A stretch of 41,584 nucleotides of DNA from positions 1 to 41,584 of the forward strand of contig CANPWR010000001.1 of assembly GCA_947584825.1 (NCBI GenBank), read 5' to 3'. The stretch comes from an uncultured Clostridia bacterium. Its GTDB lineage: Bacteria; Bacillota; Clostridia; Oscillospirales; Ruminococcaceae. This document shows positions 1 to 8,730 of the stretch, one piece after another. The first letter of the stretch is position 1. Every line of letters begins with the position of its first letter. The translations under genes and the position numbers were made by a program. The notes under the pieces were generated by a model, which saw nothing but the letters and a program-made list of their open reading frames with translations, had not been told where the DNA came from and ran no database searches.

Positions 1-62
1 TCTACAGGTCTGGCATTGCGGTAGATAAATCTGCGGGCTTTTTCAAAAGTTATGTTTTTCAT
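1..62 (-). CDS. Start of a gene cut by the left edge (possible squalene-cyclase/prenyltransferase-like protein)
   Basis: Only the first 20 codons are inside the window. ATG is at 62-60, with an AGGAAA ribosome site about 7 bases upstream, 17 bases after the gatB stop, so it looks like the last member of the ligA-gatCAB operon. The visible peptide begins MKNITFEKARRFIYRNARPV. From memory, an N-terminus of the type 'FIYRNARPLDLARW' begins a family of uncharacterised squalene-cyclase/prenyltransferase-fold proteins in Clostridia. That assignment is recall only and rests on about ten residues. The reading frame itself is well supported by the start and ribosome site. Confidence 0.5.
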   Translation of the reverse strand, partial: MKNITFEKARRFIYRNARPV

Positions 63-78
63 ATTCTATTTTCCTTTG

Positions 79-1515
79 TTACCCCTCAAGCTTTTTCAGT
101 ATAATTTCTTTCATCATTCCCGGATTAGCCTTACCCTTTGACGCCTTCATACACTGCCCTACTAAATAGCCCAGAGCGTTAGTTTTGCCGCTCTTGTAAT
201 CGCTTACAGACTTCTCATTATTTGCAATAACCTCATCAGCAATAGCCTCTAAAGCTGACGCGTCTGAAACCTGAGCAAGCGACTTCTCTTTGATAATTTC
301 ATCTATGTCCTTGTCTTCATCAATGATAATCTCAAAAATAGTTTTGCCTGCGCTGTTTGAAATCTTACCGTCGCCAATCAGCTTAATAATGTATAACAGC
401 TTGTCTGAGGTCAGCTTGGTTTCAGAAATTTTCTTGCCAGTTTCGTTGCAATATTTAGCAACATCACTTAAAATCCAGTTGGATACGCTTTTAGCCAGCT
501 TTGGATTATCCTTAACACATTCGTCGAAAAGACTGGATTTCTCTATATCCTCTGATATAAATGACGCGTCCTTTTGAGATAGACCGAACTCCTTAACATA
601 CCGAACCAGCTTTTTATTCGGCAATTCGGGGATCTCGCTTTTCAGCTTTTCAATTCTTTCTTTGTCAATTACAATAGTGAGCAAGTCCGGCTCAGGGAAA
701 TATCTGTAATCCTGTGCGTCCTCTTTACTTCTCATAGACAGACTTTCGCCCTTTGTATCGTCCCAGCGGCGTGTTTCCTGAATAACCTCTCCGCCTGCTT
801 CAAGAATCTCGATCTGTCTGTTTACTTCAAAATCTATTCCTCTTACTGCCGCTGAAAAGCTGTTTACGTTTTTCATTTCAGAACGTGTTCCCAAAGGCTC
901 TCCGGGCTTATGAACAGACACGTTTACATCGCATCTTATTGAGCCTTCCTGCATCTTGCAGTCGCTTATGTTTAAGTATTGAAGAATTGACTTTATTGTT
1001 TCTAGATAAGCATGAGCCTCAGCTGAACTTCTCATATCAGGCTCTGAAACTATCTCGATAAGCGGAACTCCGCACCTGTTGAGGTCTACAAGTGAGCCGT
1101 CAAACTTGTCTGAGTGAAGAAGTTTTCCCGCGTCCTCCTCAATGTGAATTCTAGTAACGCCTATTCTTCTTTCCTCACCGTCAACCAAAATATCCAAGTA
1201 TCCGTTTTTGCAAAGAGGAACCTCAGCCTGAGAAATTTGATACGCTTTAGGCAAATCAGGATAGAAATAATTCTTTCTGTCCTGCTTGCAGACATTGTTT
1301 ATTGTACAGTTCAGCGCGTGACCCATCTTTATTGCATAGTCTACTACCTTTTCATTTAAAGTAGGCAGTGCTCCCGGCATACCCATACAAATCGGGCAAA
1401 CCTGAGTATTGACCTCAAGACCAAATGCGTTTTTGCAGTCGCAATATATTTTAGATTCGGTATTAAGCTCAGCGTGAACTTCAAGACCGATCACAACTTC
1501 ATAACCTTTAACCAT
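79..1515 (-). CDS. gatB: Asp-tRNA(Asn)/Glu-tRNA(Gln) amidotransferase subunit B
   Basis: GatB is the kinase/transamidase subunit that phosphorylates mischarged Glu-tRNA(Gln) or Asp-tRNA(Asn) and amidates it with ammonia delivered from GatA. The protein opens with the family signature VIGLEVHAEL, followed by the Cys-containing segment YCDCKNAF...CPICMGMPG. Its C-terminal third is the helical/YqeY-like tRNA-binding region, ending KANPGMMKEIILKKLEG. Length is 478 aa, normal for the family. I chose ATG at 1515. The frame is also open from a TTG at 1530, but those five codons (TTG GAG GTA ATT AAA) contain the GGAGGT ribosome site of the real ATG. It is the third gene after gatC and gatA, 18 bases after the gatA stop. 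Confidence 0.97.
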   Translation of the reverse strand: MVKGYEVVIGLEVHAELNTESKIYCDCKNAFGLEVNTQVCPICMGMPGALPTLNEKVVDYAIKMGHALNCTINNVCKQDRKNYFYPDLPKAYQISQAEVPLCKNGYLDILVDGEERRIGVTRIHIEEDAGKLLHSDKFDGSLVDLNRCGVPLIEIVSEPDMRSSAEAHAYLETIKSILQYLNISDCKMQEGSIRCDVNVSVHKPGEPLGTRSEMKNVNSFSAAVRGIDFEVNRQIEILEAGGEVIQETRRWDDTKGESLSMRSKEDAQDYRYFPEPDLLTIVIDKERIEKLKSEIPELPNKKLVRYVKEFGLSQKDASFISEDIEKSSLFDECVKDNPKLAKSVSNWILSDVAKYCNETGKKISETKLTSDKLLYIIKLIGDGKISNSAGKTIFEIIIDEDKDIDEIIKEKSLAQVSDASALEAIADEVIANNEKSVSDYKSGKTNALGYLVGQCMKASKGKANPGMMKEIILKKLEG

Positions 1516-1533
1516 TTTAATTACCTCCAATCA

Positions 1534-2991
1534 TTAAAGCAATGGACTTTTAAAACCGCCGATTATGTTCTCGTATGCGTTTGCGGTATTTAAAAGCGTT
1601 TGCTCACAGAACTTGTTTCCTACAAGCTGTAATCCGATAGGAAGTCCTTTATCGTCATATCCGCAAGGTATGCTCATTGCAGGAAGTCCTGCAATGTTTA
1701 TAGTTACAGTACATATATCGGTTGCATACATTTTAAGCGGATTATCAATATTTTCACCGATTTTAAATGCTGTTGACGGAACAGTAGGCGTGCAGATAAC
1801 GTCAACATTTTTGAAAACCTCGTTAAACTCTGCCGATACTCTTCTTTGAACTAGCTTTGCCTTTTTATAATAAGCGTCGAAGAAACCTGAGCTTAAAACA
1901 AATGTTCCGAGCAGAATTCTTCTCTTTACTTCATCTCCAAAGCCCTCAGAACGGGTTTTCTCATACATATCAATAAGACTGTCAAATTCCTTTGCCCTGT
2001 AGCCGTATTTAACTCCGTCATATCTGGCAAGGTTAGATGACGCTTCTGCCGAAGAAATAATGTAATATGCTGACAGTGCATAATTAGTAGACGGCAGGCT
2101 TATCTCTTTGACAGACGCTCCGTTTTGCTCTAAAACTTTGACAGCCGAATATACAGCATCCTTTACATTGCTGTCAATTCCGTCGCCGAAGTATTCTTTT
2201 GGAATAGCTATTTTCAAGCCTTTTACATCTGATTTTAGGTTTGTTAAGAAGTCAGGAATTTCAGCATTTGCTGATGTTGCGTCATATTTGTCGTGACCTG
2301 ATATAACTGATTGCAGCATAGCAACATCCTTAACAGTACGGCCGACAGGTCCTATCTGGTCAAGAGAAGATGCAAACGCAACAAGTCCGAAACGTGATAC
2401 TCTTCCATAGGTTGGTTTTAATCCAACTACCCCGCAGTATGCGGCAGGCTGACGAATAGATCCGCCTGTATCAGAGCCGAGTGAAACAACAGCCTCTCCT
2501 GCAGCAACAGATGCAGCAGAACCGCCTGATGAGCCTCCCGGTATTCTCTCAGCATCAAACGGATTTTTAGTCTTTTTAAAGTAAGACGTTTCAGTGGACG
2601 AACCCATAGCAAACTCGTCCATATTAAGCTTGCCTGTAATTATCAGATCAGCATTGTTGATTTTCTCTATAACAGTTGCGTTAAATGGCGGAACATAATT
2701 TTCAAGCATTTTAGATGAGCAGGTGGTTCTAAGTCCTTTAGTTGAAATGTTATCCTTAATGCCTATTGGTATTCCTGCCAATGGAGAAAGCTTGTCTCCG
2801 TTTGCAAGCTTTTTATCGACTTCTTCTGCTTTTTTTAAAGCATTTTCCTTATCTAACGTAACATAAGCGTCTACTTTTTCTTCGACAGAATCTATTCTAT
2901 TAAATACGGATTCTGTTATTTCAACAGAGCTTGTCTGCTTGTTTTTTAGCATTTGAGAAAGCTCAAACGCACTATTTTTATACAATTCCAT
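1534..2991 (-). CDS. gatA: Asp-tRNA(Asn)/Glu-tRNA(Gln) amidotransferase subunit A
   Basis: This is the amidase-signature subunit that hydrolyses glutamine and channels ammonia to GatB. The Ser-cisSer-Lys triad is visible at the canonical positions: Lys79 in IPIGIKDN, Ser154 in PGGSSGGSAA and Ser178 in SDTGGSIRQP. Length is 485 aa, normal. ATG at 2991 has AGGAGG about 7 bases upstream. It lies 11 bases downstream of the gatC stop, in the order gatC-gatA-gatB typical of Firmicutes. Its presence implies that glutaminyl- and/or asparaginyl-tRNA are made by the indirect transamidation route. Confidence 0.98.
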   Translation of the reverse strand: MELYKNSAFELSQMLKNKQTSSVEITESVFNRIDSVEEKVDAYVTLDKENALKKAEEVDKKLANGDKLSPLAGIPIGIKDNISTKGLRTTCSSKMLENYVPPFNATVIEKINNADLIITGKLNMDEFAMGSSTETSYFKKTKNPFDAERIPGGSSGGSAASVAAGEAVVSLGSDTGGSIRQPAAYCGVVGLKPTYGRVSRFGLVAFASSLDQIGPVGRTVKDVAMLQSVISGHDKYDATSANAEIPDFLTNLKSDVKGLKIAIPKEYFGDGIDSNVKDAVYSAVKVLEQNGASVKEISLPSTNYALSAYYIISSAEASSNLARYDGVKYGYRAKEFDSLIDMYEKTRSEGFGDEVKRRILLGTFVLSSGFFDAYYKKAKLVQRRVSAEFNEVFKNVDVICTPTVPSTAFKIGENIDNPLKMYATDICTVTINIAGLPAMSIPCGYDDKGLPIGLQLVGNKFCEQTLLNTANAYENIIGGFKSPLL

Positions 2992-3002
2992 ATAACTGCC
3001 TC

Positions 3003-3275
3003 CTATTCTACTGTCTTTGGAACTACAAGGCAGCCTGCTGTAACATGCGGTGCATTCTTTGTCAGTTCATCTCTCGAATACTTATTTTCTCTTACCTTAT
3101 CTTCCCTAAGTGTCATTGAATTTTCAGGGTCAAGCAGAGACTCGTCCTTGATGTCATTAGGAAGATTCTCAACCATCTCAACGATCCCCTCCATATCTTT
3201 TTTGAATTTTTCAAGTTCTTCGTCTTCAATACGAAGTCTTGCAAGCTTTGCAATATGTTTAATGTCAATGTTCAT
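3003..3275 (-). CDS. gatC: Asp-tRNA(Asn)/Glu-tRNA(Gln) amidotransferase subunit C
   Basis: This is the small 90-aa subunit that wraps around GatA and stabilises the GatAB complex. Visible family features are the N-terminal helix IDIKHIAKLARLRIEDEE and the conserved acidic tail region with LREDKV. The next residues bring it against GatA in known structures. ATG at 3275 is preceded by GGAGGT. It is 15 bases downstream of the ligA stop, so it is transcribed with ligA and gatAB. Confidence 0.95.
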   Translation of the reverse strand: MNIDIKHIAKLARLRIEDEELEKFKKDMEGIVEMVENLPNDIKDESLLDPENSMTLREDKVRENKYSRDELTKNAPHVTAGCLVVPKTVE

Positions 3276-3290
3276 TTTTGTACCTCCGAT

Positions 3291-5270
3291 TTATTTTGTC
3301 ATATCTAAAAACTCATCTTCTGATATAATTTTAATACCTAAACTTTCAGCCTTTGTAAGCTTACTTCCCGCATCTTCTCCTGCTAAAACATAATCTGTTT
3401 TTTTAGATACAGAGCCGCTTGCCTTTCCGCCAAAGCTTTCAATTATCTCTTTAGCCTCTGCTCGTTTCAGTGTAGGCAGTGTTCCCGTAAGAACAAAGGT
3501 CTTACCATTAAAACGATTATCCTTCTGTTTCTTTTCATAAAAAACATTTACGCCATATGACTTCAGACGCTCAATGATCTCCAGCATATGAGGCTCTTTA
3601 AACGCCTTTGCAACACTTTGTGCCATTACTTCTCCGAATCCGTCTATTTCAGCAATTTCCTCAGCAGCTGCACTTATAATATTATCTAGGCTGCCAAACT
3701 TGTCACACAAAAGTTTCGCCGATGCACTTCCTATATTTCTAATTCCCAAACCGAAAATCAATCGGTCAAGGGAATTGCTCTTTGATTTTTCAATTGAAGT
3801 TAGCAAGTTGTTTACCGACTTTTCCTTAAAATTATCAAGCCCCAGCAAATCATTAGCATCAAGCGTATACAAATCCGCAACAGATTGAATTAATCCTTTT
3901 TCTATTAATGTGTCAACGATCGCAGGTCCCAACCCGTCTATATTCATCGCACCTTTTGATGCAAAATGAACAATACTTCTGTAAATCTGTGCAGGACAGT
4001 CTACATTCGGACATCTTATTACGCTTTCATCAGGCTCTCTTATCAACTCAGTACCGCAGACAGGACAAACCTTCGGAAGTTTGAAGCTTATACTGTCATC
4101 TAAGGATTTAGAAACACCAAGAACCTCTGGAATTATATCTCCCGCTTTTCTTACCTTTATAATGTCGCCGATTGAAATATTCTTTTCGTCAATAAAATCC
4201 TGATTGTGAAGAGTTGCGCGTGATACAGATGTTCCTGCAAGCAAAATAGGCTCAAAAACAGCAACAGGAGTTACAGCGCCTGTCCTTCCGACATTCACCT
4301 CTATATCAAGAAGCTTTGTTTCCTTTTCCTCTGGCGGAAACTTATAGGCTACTGCCCATTTTGGAGTTTTAGCAGTAGCTCCCATTTGCTCACGCTCTTT
4401 AATATCGTCCACCTTTATAACAACGCCGTCTATATCATAGCTTAGTGAAAACCTCTTTTCACCTATCTCGGTAATTCTATTTTTAACTTTCTCAAAGCTG
4501 TCAACCCTTTCATATTCAGGTATGACCTTAAAGCCTTGCTCTTTTAAATAATCTAGAGATTCTTTGTGCGAGTTAAGCTCTTTACCCTGAATCTGCTGAA
4601 CATTAAAACAGAATATATCCAACTTTCTTTTTGCGGCAATCTTTGAATCCTTTTGACGTAAAGAGCCGGCGGCTGCATTTCTCGGATTTTTAAAGGGCTG
4701 CTCCCCGTTTAACTCCTGTTCGGAAACAAGCAATTCAAACACCGAACGAGGCATATAAACCTCTCCCCTGACTTCTATATAGGGAACAGGCTCTTTAAGT
4801 CTCATAGGTATTGACATTATAGTTTTTAGATTTGCAGTAACATCTTCACCCACAAATCCGTCGCCTCGTGTAGAACCCCTTATGAAAATTCCATTTTCAT
4901 ATTCAAGAGAAACAGAAAGACCGTCAATTTTAGGCTCTACACAAAACTCTGTTTTGGGATTTAAAGTTTTTGTCTTATTTATAAAGCTCTCAACCTGCTC
5001 AAACGAAAAAACATCCTGAAGACTTGCCATCTGAACTCTGTGCTCGACCTTTTCAAAAATAGAAACAGGTTCGCCCCCTACCCTTTGAGTAGGAGAATCC
5101 GCACGCACCAAATCAGGGAACTGCTCCTCTAAAGCTTTCAGTTCCTGCTGCATCATATCATAGTCGTAATCATCGATTTCAGGATTATCCTCAACATAAT
5201 ACTTACGGCTATGATAATTAAGATTTTCAACCAGTTTATTTATTTTTTCTCTTGCTTCATTAATATCCAT
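3291..5270 (-). CDS. ligA: NAD-dependent DNA ligase LigA
   Basis: LigA seals nicks in replication and repair using NAD+ as adenylyl donor. The 659-aa protein has the full domain order. First is the Ia NAD-binding helices (HSRKYYVEDNPEIDDYDYD, about 20-40). Next is the adenylation domain with KIDG (Lys114 as nucleophile) and the motif RGDGFVGEDVT. The OB fold and a four-Cys zinc finger follow (CPVCGTEL...CPNVDCPA). Helix-hairpin-helix repeats and a C-terminal BRCT domain (GKTFVLTGTLPTLKRAEA) complete it. ATG at 5270 has AGGAG nearby. It is the first gene of the ligA-gatCAB operon. Confidence 0.98.
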   Translation of the reverse strand: MDINEAREKINKLVENLNYHSRKYYVEDNPEIDDYDYDMMQQELKALEEQFPDLVRADSPTQRVGGEPVSIFEKVEHRVQMASLQDVFSFEQVESFINKTKTLNPKTEFCVEPKIDGLSVSLEYENGIFIRGSTRGDGFVGEDVTANLKTIMSIPMRLKEPVPYIEVRGEVYMPRSVFELLVSEQELNGEQPFKNPRNAAAGSLRQKDSKIAAKRKLDIFCFNVQQIQGKELNSHKESLDYLKEQGFKVIPEYERVDSFEKVKNRITEIGEKRFSLSYDIDGVVIKVDDIKEREQMGATAKTPKWAVAYKFPPEEKETKLLDIEVNVGRTGAVTPVAVFEPILLAGTSVSRATLHNQDFIDEKNISIGDIIKVRKAGDIIPEVLGVSKSLDDSISFKLPKVCPVCGTELIREPDESVIRCPNVDCPAQIYRSIVHFASKGAMNIDGLGPAIVDTLIEKGLIQSVADLYTLDANDLLGLDNFKEKSVNNLLTSIEKSKSNSLDRLIFGLGIRNIGSASAKLLCDKFGSLDNIISAAAEEIAEIDGFGEVMAQSVAKAFKEPHMLEIIERLKSYGVNVFYEKKQKDNRFNGKTFVLTGTLPTLKRAEAKEIIESFGGKASGSVSKKTDYVLAGEDAGSKLTKAESLGIKIISEDEFLDMTK

Positions 5271-5298
5271 AAAATTCTCCTAAAAAATATACAATTAT

Positions 5299-5304
5299 AG
5301 TATA
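5299..5304 (-). promoter_or_regulatory. Candidate extended -10 promoter for ligA-gatCAB
   Basis: On the minus strand the sequence TGGTATACT reads as TGn followed by TATACT, an extended -10 element, about 29 bases upstream of the ligA ATG. A second TATAAT overlaps it a few bases downstream. No good -35 hexamer is seen at 16-18 bases. The gap to yunB is only 85 bases and holds no clear terminator, so read-through from yunB is also possible. Confidence 0.4.
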
Positions 5305-5355
5305 CCACATCTTACATTAATAAAGCTAGTAATTTTAACAATATTTCTTAATTTT

Positions 5356-5994
5356 TTAAGATATTGAGACGTATCCTTCGGGAATTTCTCCTACAATGAC
5401 AGTTTCTGCAAGCAAAAATTCAGTTTGAACATTAGCTTTATAAGTTCCCGCAGCCGCGACAGCAACTATATCTGAGCTTACCTCTATGTAAATTCTATGA
5501 AGTGTTTGATTAACTCCGGCACTTGAAAATGAGCTTTTAATATTTGTTTTGACGCTTCCCTCTTTTTCAAAATGAACGGTTATGTCTGGACCTACTCCGC
5601 TGAAAAGGTTGATTCCTGAAATTGTACCTAAAGCAATACTGATTACGTTTTTATCCTGATTTTCGTAATCCTTGTTTATCTGATCTGATATATCAGTTTT
5701 TAAACTGTTAATTTTTGATGATACACAGGATATTGATGTAATTTGATCTTCTGAATTTTTATTTATTTCTACTAAGTCGTTATAAGAAAGATCATAAGTA
5801 GACAAAGTGTTTTGTATGGCTTCATTGATTATTCTTGTGGCACTGTTTTTGCACTTATAAACAGCTATGTCCTTCAGCTTAGTTTTTAACTGATGATTTA
5901 GTGCAAAAAGTACTGTCAAAGCAAAGCAAAGTAATATTATAAGTGCTGCATTTCGCTTTTTATTTGCTTTTCTCCTTTTGTGTTTAGCTCTCAA
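5356..5994 (-). CDS. yunB: Sporulation protein YunB
   Basis: YunB is a conserved membrane-anchored sporulation protein that is mother-cell (SigE) expressed in B. subtilis; its biochemical role is unknown. The 212-aa product has a basic N-terminus, one membrane segment (about 16-33) and an extracytoplasmic domain. That domain contains the family-typical stretches ATRIINEAI, ISIALGTISGINLFSGVGP and a Tyr/Val-rich C-terminus ending near GEIPEGYVSIS. The start is a TTG at 5994, supported by AGGAG 9 bases upstream; there is no better ATG. It lies alone between the transketolase terminator and ligA. It is assigned from sequence features rather than a search. Confidence 0.85.
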   Translation of the reverse strand: MRAKHKRRKANKKRNAALIILLCFALTVLFALNHQLKTKLKDIAVYKCKNSATRIINEAIQNTLSTYDLSYNDLVEINKNSEDQITSISCVSSKINSLKTDISDQINKDYENQDKNVISIALGTISGINLFSGVGPDITVHFEKEGSVKTNIKSSFSSAGVNQTLHRIYIEVSSDIVAVAAAGTYKANVQTEFLLAETVIVGEIPEGYVSIS

Positions 5995-6035
5995 ATTACG
6001 TTACTCCTTTCACCTAAATTAAATATTGATAACCT

Positions 6036-6064
6036 ATTATATTCAATATCGTGAAAAGAGTGAA
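6036..6064 (-). promoter_or_regulatory. Candidate promoter for yunB
   Basis: TTCACT, 17 bases, then TATAAT lies on the minus strand just after the transketolase terminator and 42 bases before the yunB start. The -10 is perfect and the -35 matches 4 of 6. yunB is SigE-dependent in B. subtilis, but I could not find a convincing SigE -10 (CATAnnnT) here, so the assignment to the vegetative sigma factor is tentative. Confidence 0.35.
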
Positions 6065-6092
6065 AAAGCTATCAGAGGTTAATCTGATAGCT
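6060..6092 (-). terminator. Rho-independent terminator after the transketolase genes
   Basis: A perfect 10-bp stem, AGCTATCAGA / TCTGATAGCT, with a 6-base loop is followed on the minus strand by TTTTTCA. It lies 18 bases past the transketolase stop and closes the lspA-rluD-HAD-transketolase operon. Confidence 0.85.
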
Positions 6093-6109
6093 CAAATTAC
6101 AATTATATT

Positions 6110-7054
6110 TTATTTTCCAAGTGCCTCTTTAGCCGTCTTAACAATATTTTCTGACGACAAACCGAACTCCTTCAACAAATCAACAGCAGGTCCTGAATGA
6201 CCAAACTCATCATTAACGCCTATCTTAATTACCTTTGTAGGCAGATTTTCAGATACAACATCGCAGACTGCAGAGCCAAGACCTCCGATAACACTGTGCT
6301 CCTCAACCGTAAGAAGAAGTCCCGTATCCTTAGCGGCTTCCAGAATAATATCCTTGTCAATAGGCTTGATTGTATGGATGTTAATAACTCTTGCATTTAT
6401 TCCATCTTTTTTAAGCTCCTCAGCGGCGGTAAGTGCTTCTGAAACCATAAGACCTGTTGCTATAATTGCTATGTCATCTCCGTCTGTCAGCTTAATTCCC
6501 TTGCCAAGCTCGAATTTGTAAGTTTCTTTGTTATTAAATATAGGTGCGGCAAGACGTCCGAATCTTAAATAGACAGGTCCGTCATGAAGTATAGCGGCCT
6601 CAACTGCGGCTTTTGCTTCAACGTCATCAGCGGGATTTATAATTGTCATTCCCGGAATTGTTCTCATAAGAGCAATATCCTCGTTACACTGGTGAGTTGC
6701 ACCGTCCTCTCCTACAGAAATTCCTGCATGAGTTGCACCTATTTTTACGTTAAGATGTGGGTAACCGATAGTGTTTCTCACAATCTCATATGCCCTGCCT
6801 GCCGCAAACATTGCAAAGGTTGATGCAAAAGGAATTTTTCCTGTTGCAGCCATTCCTGCAGCAACACCCATCATATTTGCCTCAGCAATACCGCAGTCAA
6901 AAAACCTTTCAGGATATTTTTTCTTAAAAATTCCCGTCTTTGTAGCGGCCGCAAGGTCAGCGTCGAAAACATATAAATTATCATATTTATCTGCCAGTTC
7001 AGCTAAAGCCTCTCCATAGCTTTCTCTGGTAGCCTTTTTTACTACTTCGCTCAT
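6110..7054 (-). CDS. Transketolase, C-terminal half
   Basis: This supplies the pyrimidine-binding and C-terminal domains of a two-chain transketolase (non-oxidative pentose phosphate pathway; transfer of C2 units between sugar phosphates). Features include YVFDADLAAATKTGIFKK, the pyrimidine-domain Glu region FFDCGIAEANMMGVAAGMA, GATHAGISVGEDGATHQ and the C-terminal domain from about residue 190. Length is 314 aa, as expected for this half. The start lies 2 bases after the stop of the N-terminal half, and its GGAGGG ribosome site lies inside that gene, so equal expression by coupling is likely. Two-gene transketolases are common in Firmicutes and archaea, so this is not a broken gene. Confidence 0.95.
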   Translation of the reverse strand: MSEVVKKATRESYGEALAELADKYDNLYVFDADLAAATKTGIFKKKYPERFFDCGIAEANMMGVAAGMAATGKIPFASTFAMFAAGRAYEIVRNTIGYPHLNVKIGATHAGISVGEDGATHQCNEDIALMRTIPGMTIINPADDVEAKAAVEAAILHDGPVYLRFGRLAAPIFNNKETYKFELGKGIKLTDGDDIAIIATGLMVSEALTAAEELKKDGINARVINIHTIKPIDKDIILEAAKDTGLLLTVEEHSVIGGLGSAVCDVVSENLPTKVIKIGVNDEFGHSGPAVDLLKEFGLSSENIVKTAKEALGK

Positions 7055-7056
7055 GT

Positions 7057-7896
7057 TTAGCCCTCCAATGCTTTCAAAGTTTTATTAAGCTCATCCATCG
7101 CCTGATTATATTGTTCAGTATTAGGAGCAGAACCGTGCCAGGAAACCTGATTTTCCATAAACGAAACACCCTTTCCCTTAACGCTCTTTTGAATAATAGC
7201 AACAGGCTGTCCTGCGATTTTTTCTGCTTCGTCAAATGCGGCTTCAAGCTTATCGAAATCATGTGCGTCAGTTTCAATTACGTGCCAGCCAAATGCCTCA
7301 AATTTTTCCTTGATAGGATACGGTGAGCAAACATCTTCAATTGCACCGTCTATCTGAAGACCGTTGTTATCGACTATTGCAACAAGATTATCAAGCTCCT
7401 TATGAGCGGCAAACATTGCGGCTTCCCAAACCTGACCTTCCTCAATTTCACCGTCGCCGAGAATAGCATAAACCTTATATGGTGCATTTGAAATCTTTCC
7501 GCTTAGAGCCATTCCGCACGCTGCAGAAATACCTTGCCCCAATGACCCTGAAGACATATCAACACCCGGAATATGAATACAAGGATGCCCCTGAAGTAAT
7601 GCACCTATATGTCTTAATGATTTAAGCTCGTTAAGATCAAAAAATCCTTTATTTGCAAGTGTTGAATAAAGTGCAGGAGCAGTGTGTCCTTTTGAAAGAA
7701 CCAGTCTGTCTCTGTCCTCCATATCAGGATTTTTAGGGTCAACATTCATCTTTGCAAAATAAAGATATGTCAATGTGTCCGCTATTGACAATGATCCTCC
7801 CGGATGACCGGATTTTGCATTATAAACGCCTTCAATTATACCCATACGAATTTTGCAGGCTTGTATTTCAAGCTGCTTTTTAATAGTAGCGTCCAT
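7057..7896 (-). CDS. Transketolase, N-terminal half
   Basis: This is the thiamine-diphosphate-binding half. The ThDP motif is visible as GDGEIEEGQVWE...NNGLQIDG, and upstream are AKSGHPGGSLSIAD and SKGHTAPALYS, both typical of the cofactor/phosphate site. Length is 279 aa, normal for a split transketolase. ATG at 7896 is preceded by GGAGG. It lies 17 bases downstream of the HAD phosphatase stop and is coupled to the C-terminal half. Together the two chains should give a full enzyme of about 590 residues. Confidence 0.96.
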   Translation of the reverse strand: MDATIKKQLEIQACKIRMGIIEGVYNAKSGHPGGSLSIADTLTYLYFAKMNVDPKNPDMEDRDRLVLSKGHTAPALYSTLANKGFFDLNELKSLRHIGALLQGHPCIHIPGVDMSSGSLGQGISAACGMALSGKISNAPYKVYAILGDGEIEEGQVWEAAMFAAHKELDNLVAIVDNNGLQIDGAIEDVCSPYPIKEKFEAFGWHVIETDAHDFDKLEAAFDEAEKIAGQPVAIIQKSVKGKGVSFMENQVSWHGSAPNTEQYNQAMDELNKTLKALEG

Positions 7897-7913
7897 TTTA
7901 TCAATCCTCCAGA

Positions 7914-8726
7914 TTAATTTACTTTTGAAAATATATAATCTATCACTGCTGCGATAGCATTTTCATCACAAGTTTCTGCCAGAACTAAATCGGCAACATT
8001 CTTTACTGCGTCAACTGCATTAGCAGGACAAACACCCAAATCAGCTTCAATAAGCATTTGTATATCATTATTGTAGTCGCCTACCGCAACGATTGTATAG
8101 TCCTCAATATTGCACAGCTTCCTCATAGCTTTAAGGGCAGAGCCCTTTGAATTTTCCTGAGGAAGGATTTCAAAGTAGTTTATATCGCTTCTTACAAAGT
8201 CAACGCCTGAATAATATTGCTTGCTTACATACTCTTCAACTATATCAAGGTTTTCCTTTGTATCAGCAAATAGAACCTTATACCAGTTATTATCAACATT
8301 ATCGATATCTGTATAATTAGGTTTTACTTTGCATATTTGTATGTGGTTTTCCTCAGTTTCGTTTATGCTTATGACATTGACCTTATCAGTTAAAATCTCG
8401 CAACCTAATTTCGGAAAGTTTTTTAATATATCAATAGTGATTTCCTTTGCAACAGGCGGTGTATAAATATCGTATATTGACTTATTAGCATTTATATCAT
8501 AAATCATACCGCCGTTAAACATTATCATAGGAAAATTCACATTGAAATATTCAAAGTACTGCGAAGTAGCCTGATGGGCACGACCTGTTGCTATAGTAAA
8601 TTTTCCTCCGGCATTCTGGAATTTCTTGATTGCCTCTAAATTCCCTTTAGAAGGAATTTTATTTGTAGGAAGAAAAGTCCCGTCCATATCGGTTATCAGC
8701 AATACCTTTGATATATCTTCAAACAT
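7914..8726 (-). CDS. HAD superfamily (Cof-type) hydrolase
   Basis: This is a 270-aa phosphatase of the Cof/YidA type, with haloacid dehalogenase motif I at 12-16 (TDMDGT; nucleophile Asp13, acid/base Asp15), a cap domain in the middle and motif IV GDYNNDIQML near 215-225. Such enzymes usually dephosphorylate sugar or cofactor phosphates such as FMN or pyridoxal phosphate, but the substrate cannot be read from the sequence. It starts 4 bases after the rluD stop with a weak ribosome site (AAAAGGTAAG), consistent with coupling. Its place directly before the transketolase genes suggests, but does not show, a sugar phosphate substrate. Confidence 0.9.
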   Translation of the reverse strand: MFEDISKVLLITDMDGTFLPTNKIPSKGNLEAIKKFQNAGGKFTIATGRAHQATSQYFEYFNVNFPMIMFNGGMIYDINANKSIYDIYTPPVAKEITIDILKNFPKLGCEILTDKVNVISINETEENHIQICKVKPNYTDIDNVDNNWYKVLFADTKENLDIVEEYVSKQYYSGVDFVRSDINYFEILPQENSKGSALKAMRKLCNIEDYTIVAVGDYNNDIQMLIEADLGVCPANAVDAVKNVADLVLAETCDENAIAAVIDYIFSKVN

Positions 8727-8730
8727 ATAT

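Noticed and set aside
79..1530. TTG start of gatB at 1530
   Set aside because: The five extra codons are the GGAGGT ribosome site itself; ATG at 1515 is the proper start.
2953..3393. 146-codon plus-strand open frame
   Set aside because: It is antisense to gatA/gatC/ligA with no initiation signal; a shadow of real genes.
6110..7896. Transketolase split by a frameshift
   Set aside because: Both halves have proper starts with good ribosome sites and family-typical lengths; two-gene transketolase is a normal form.
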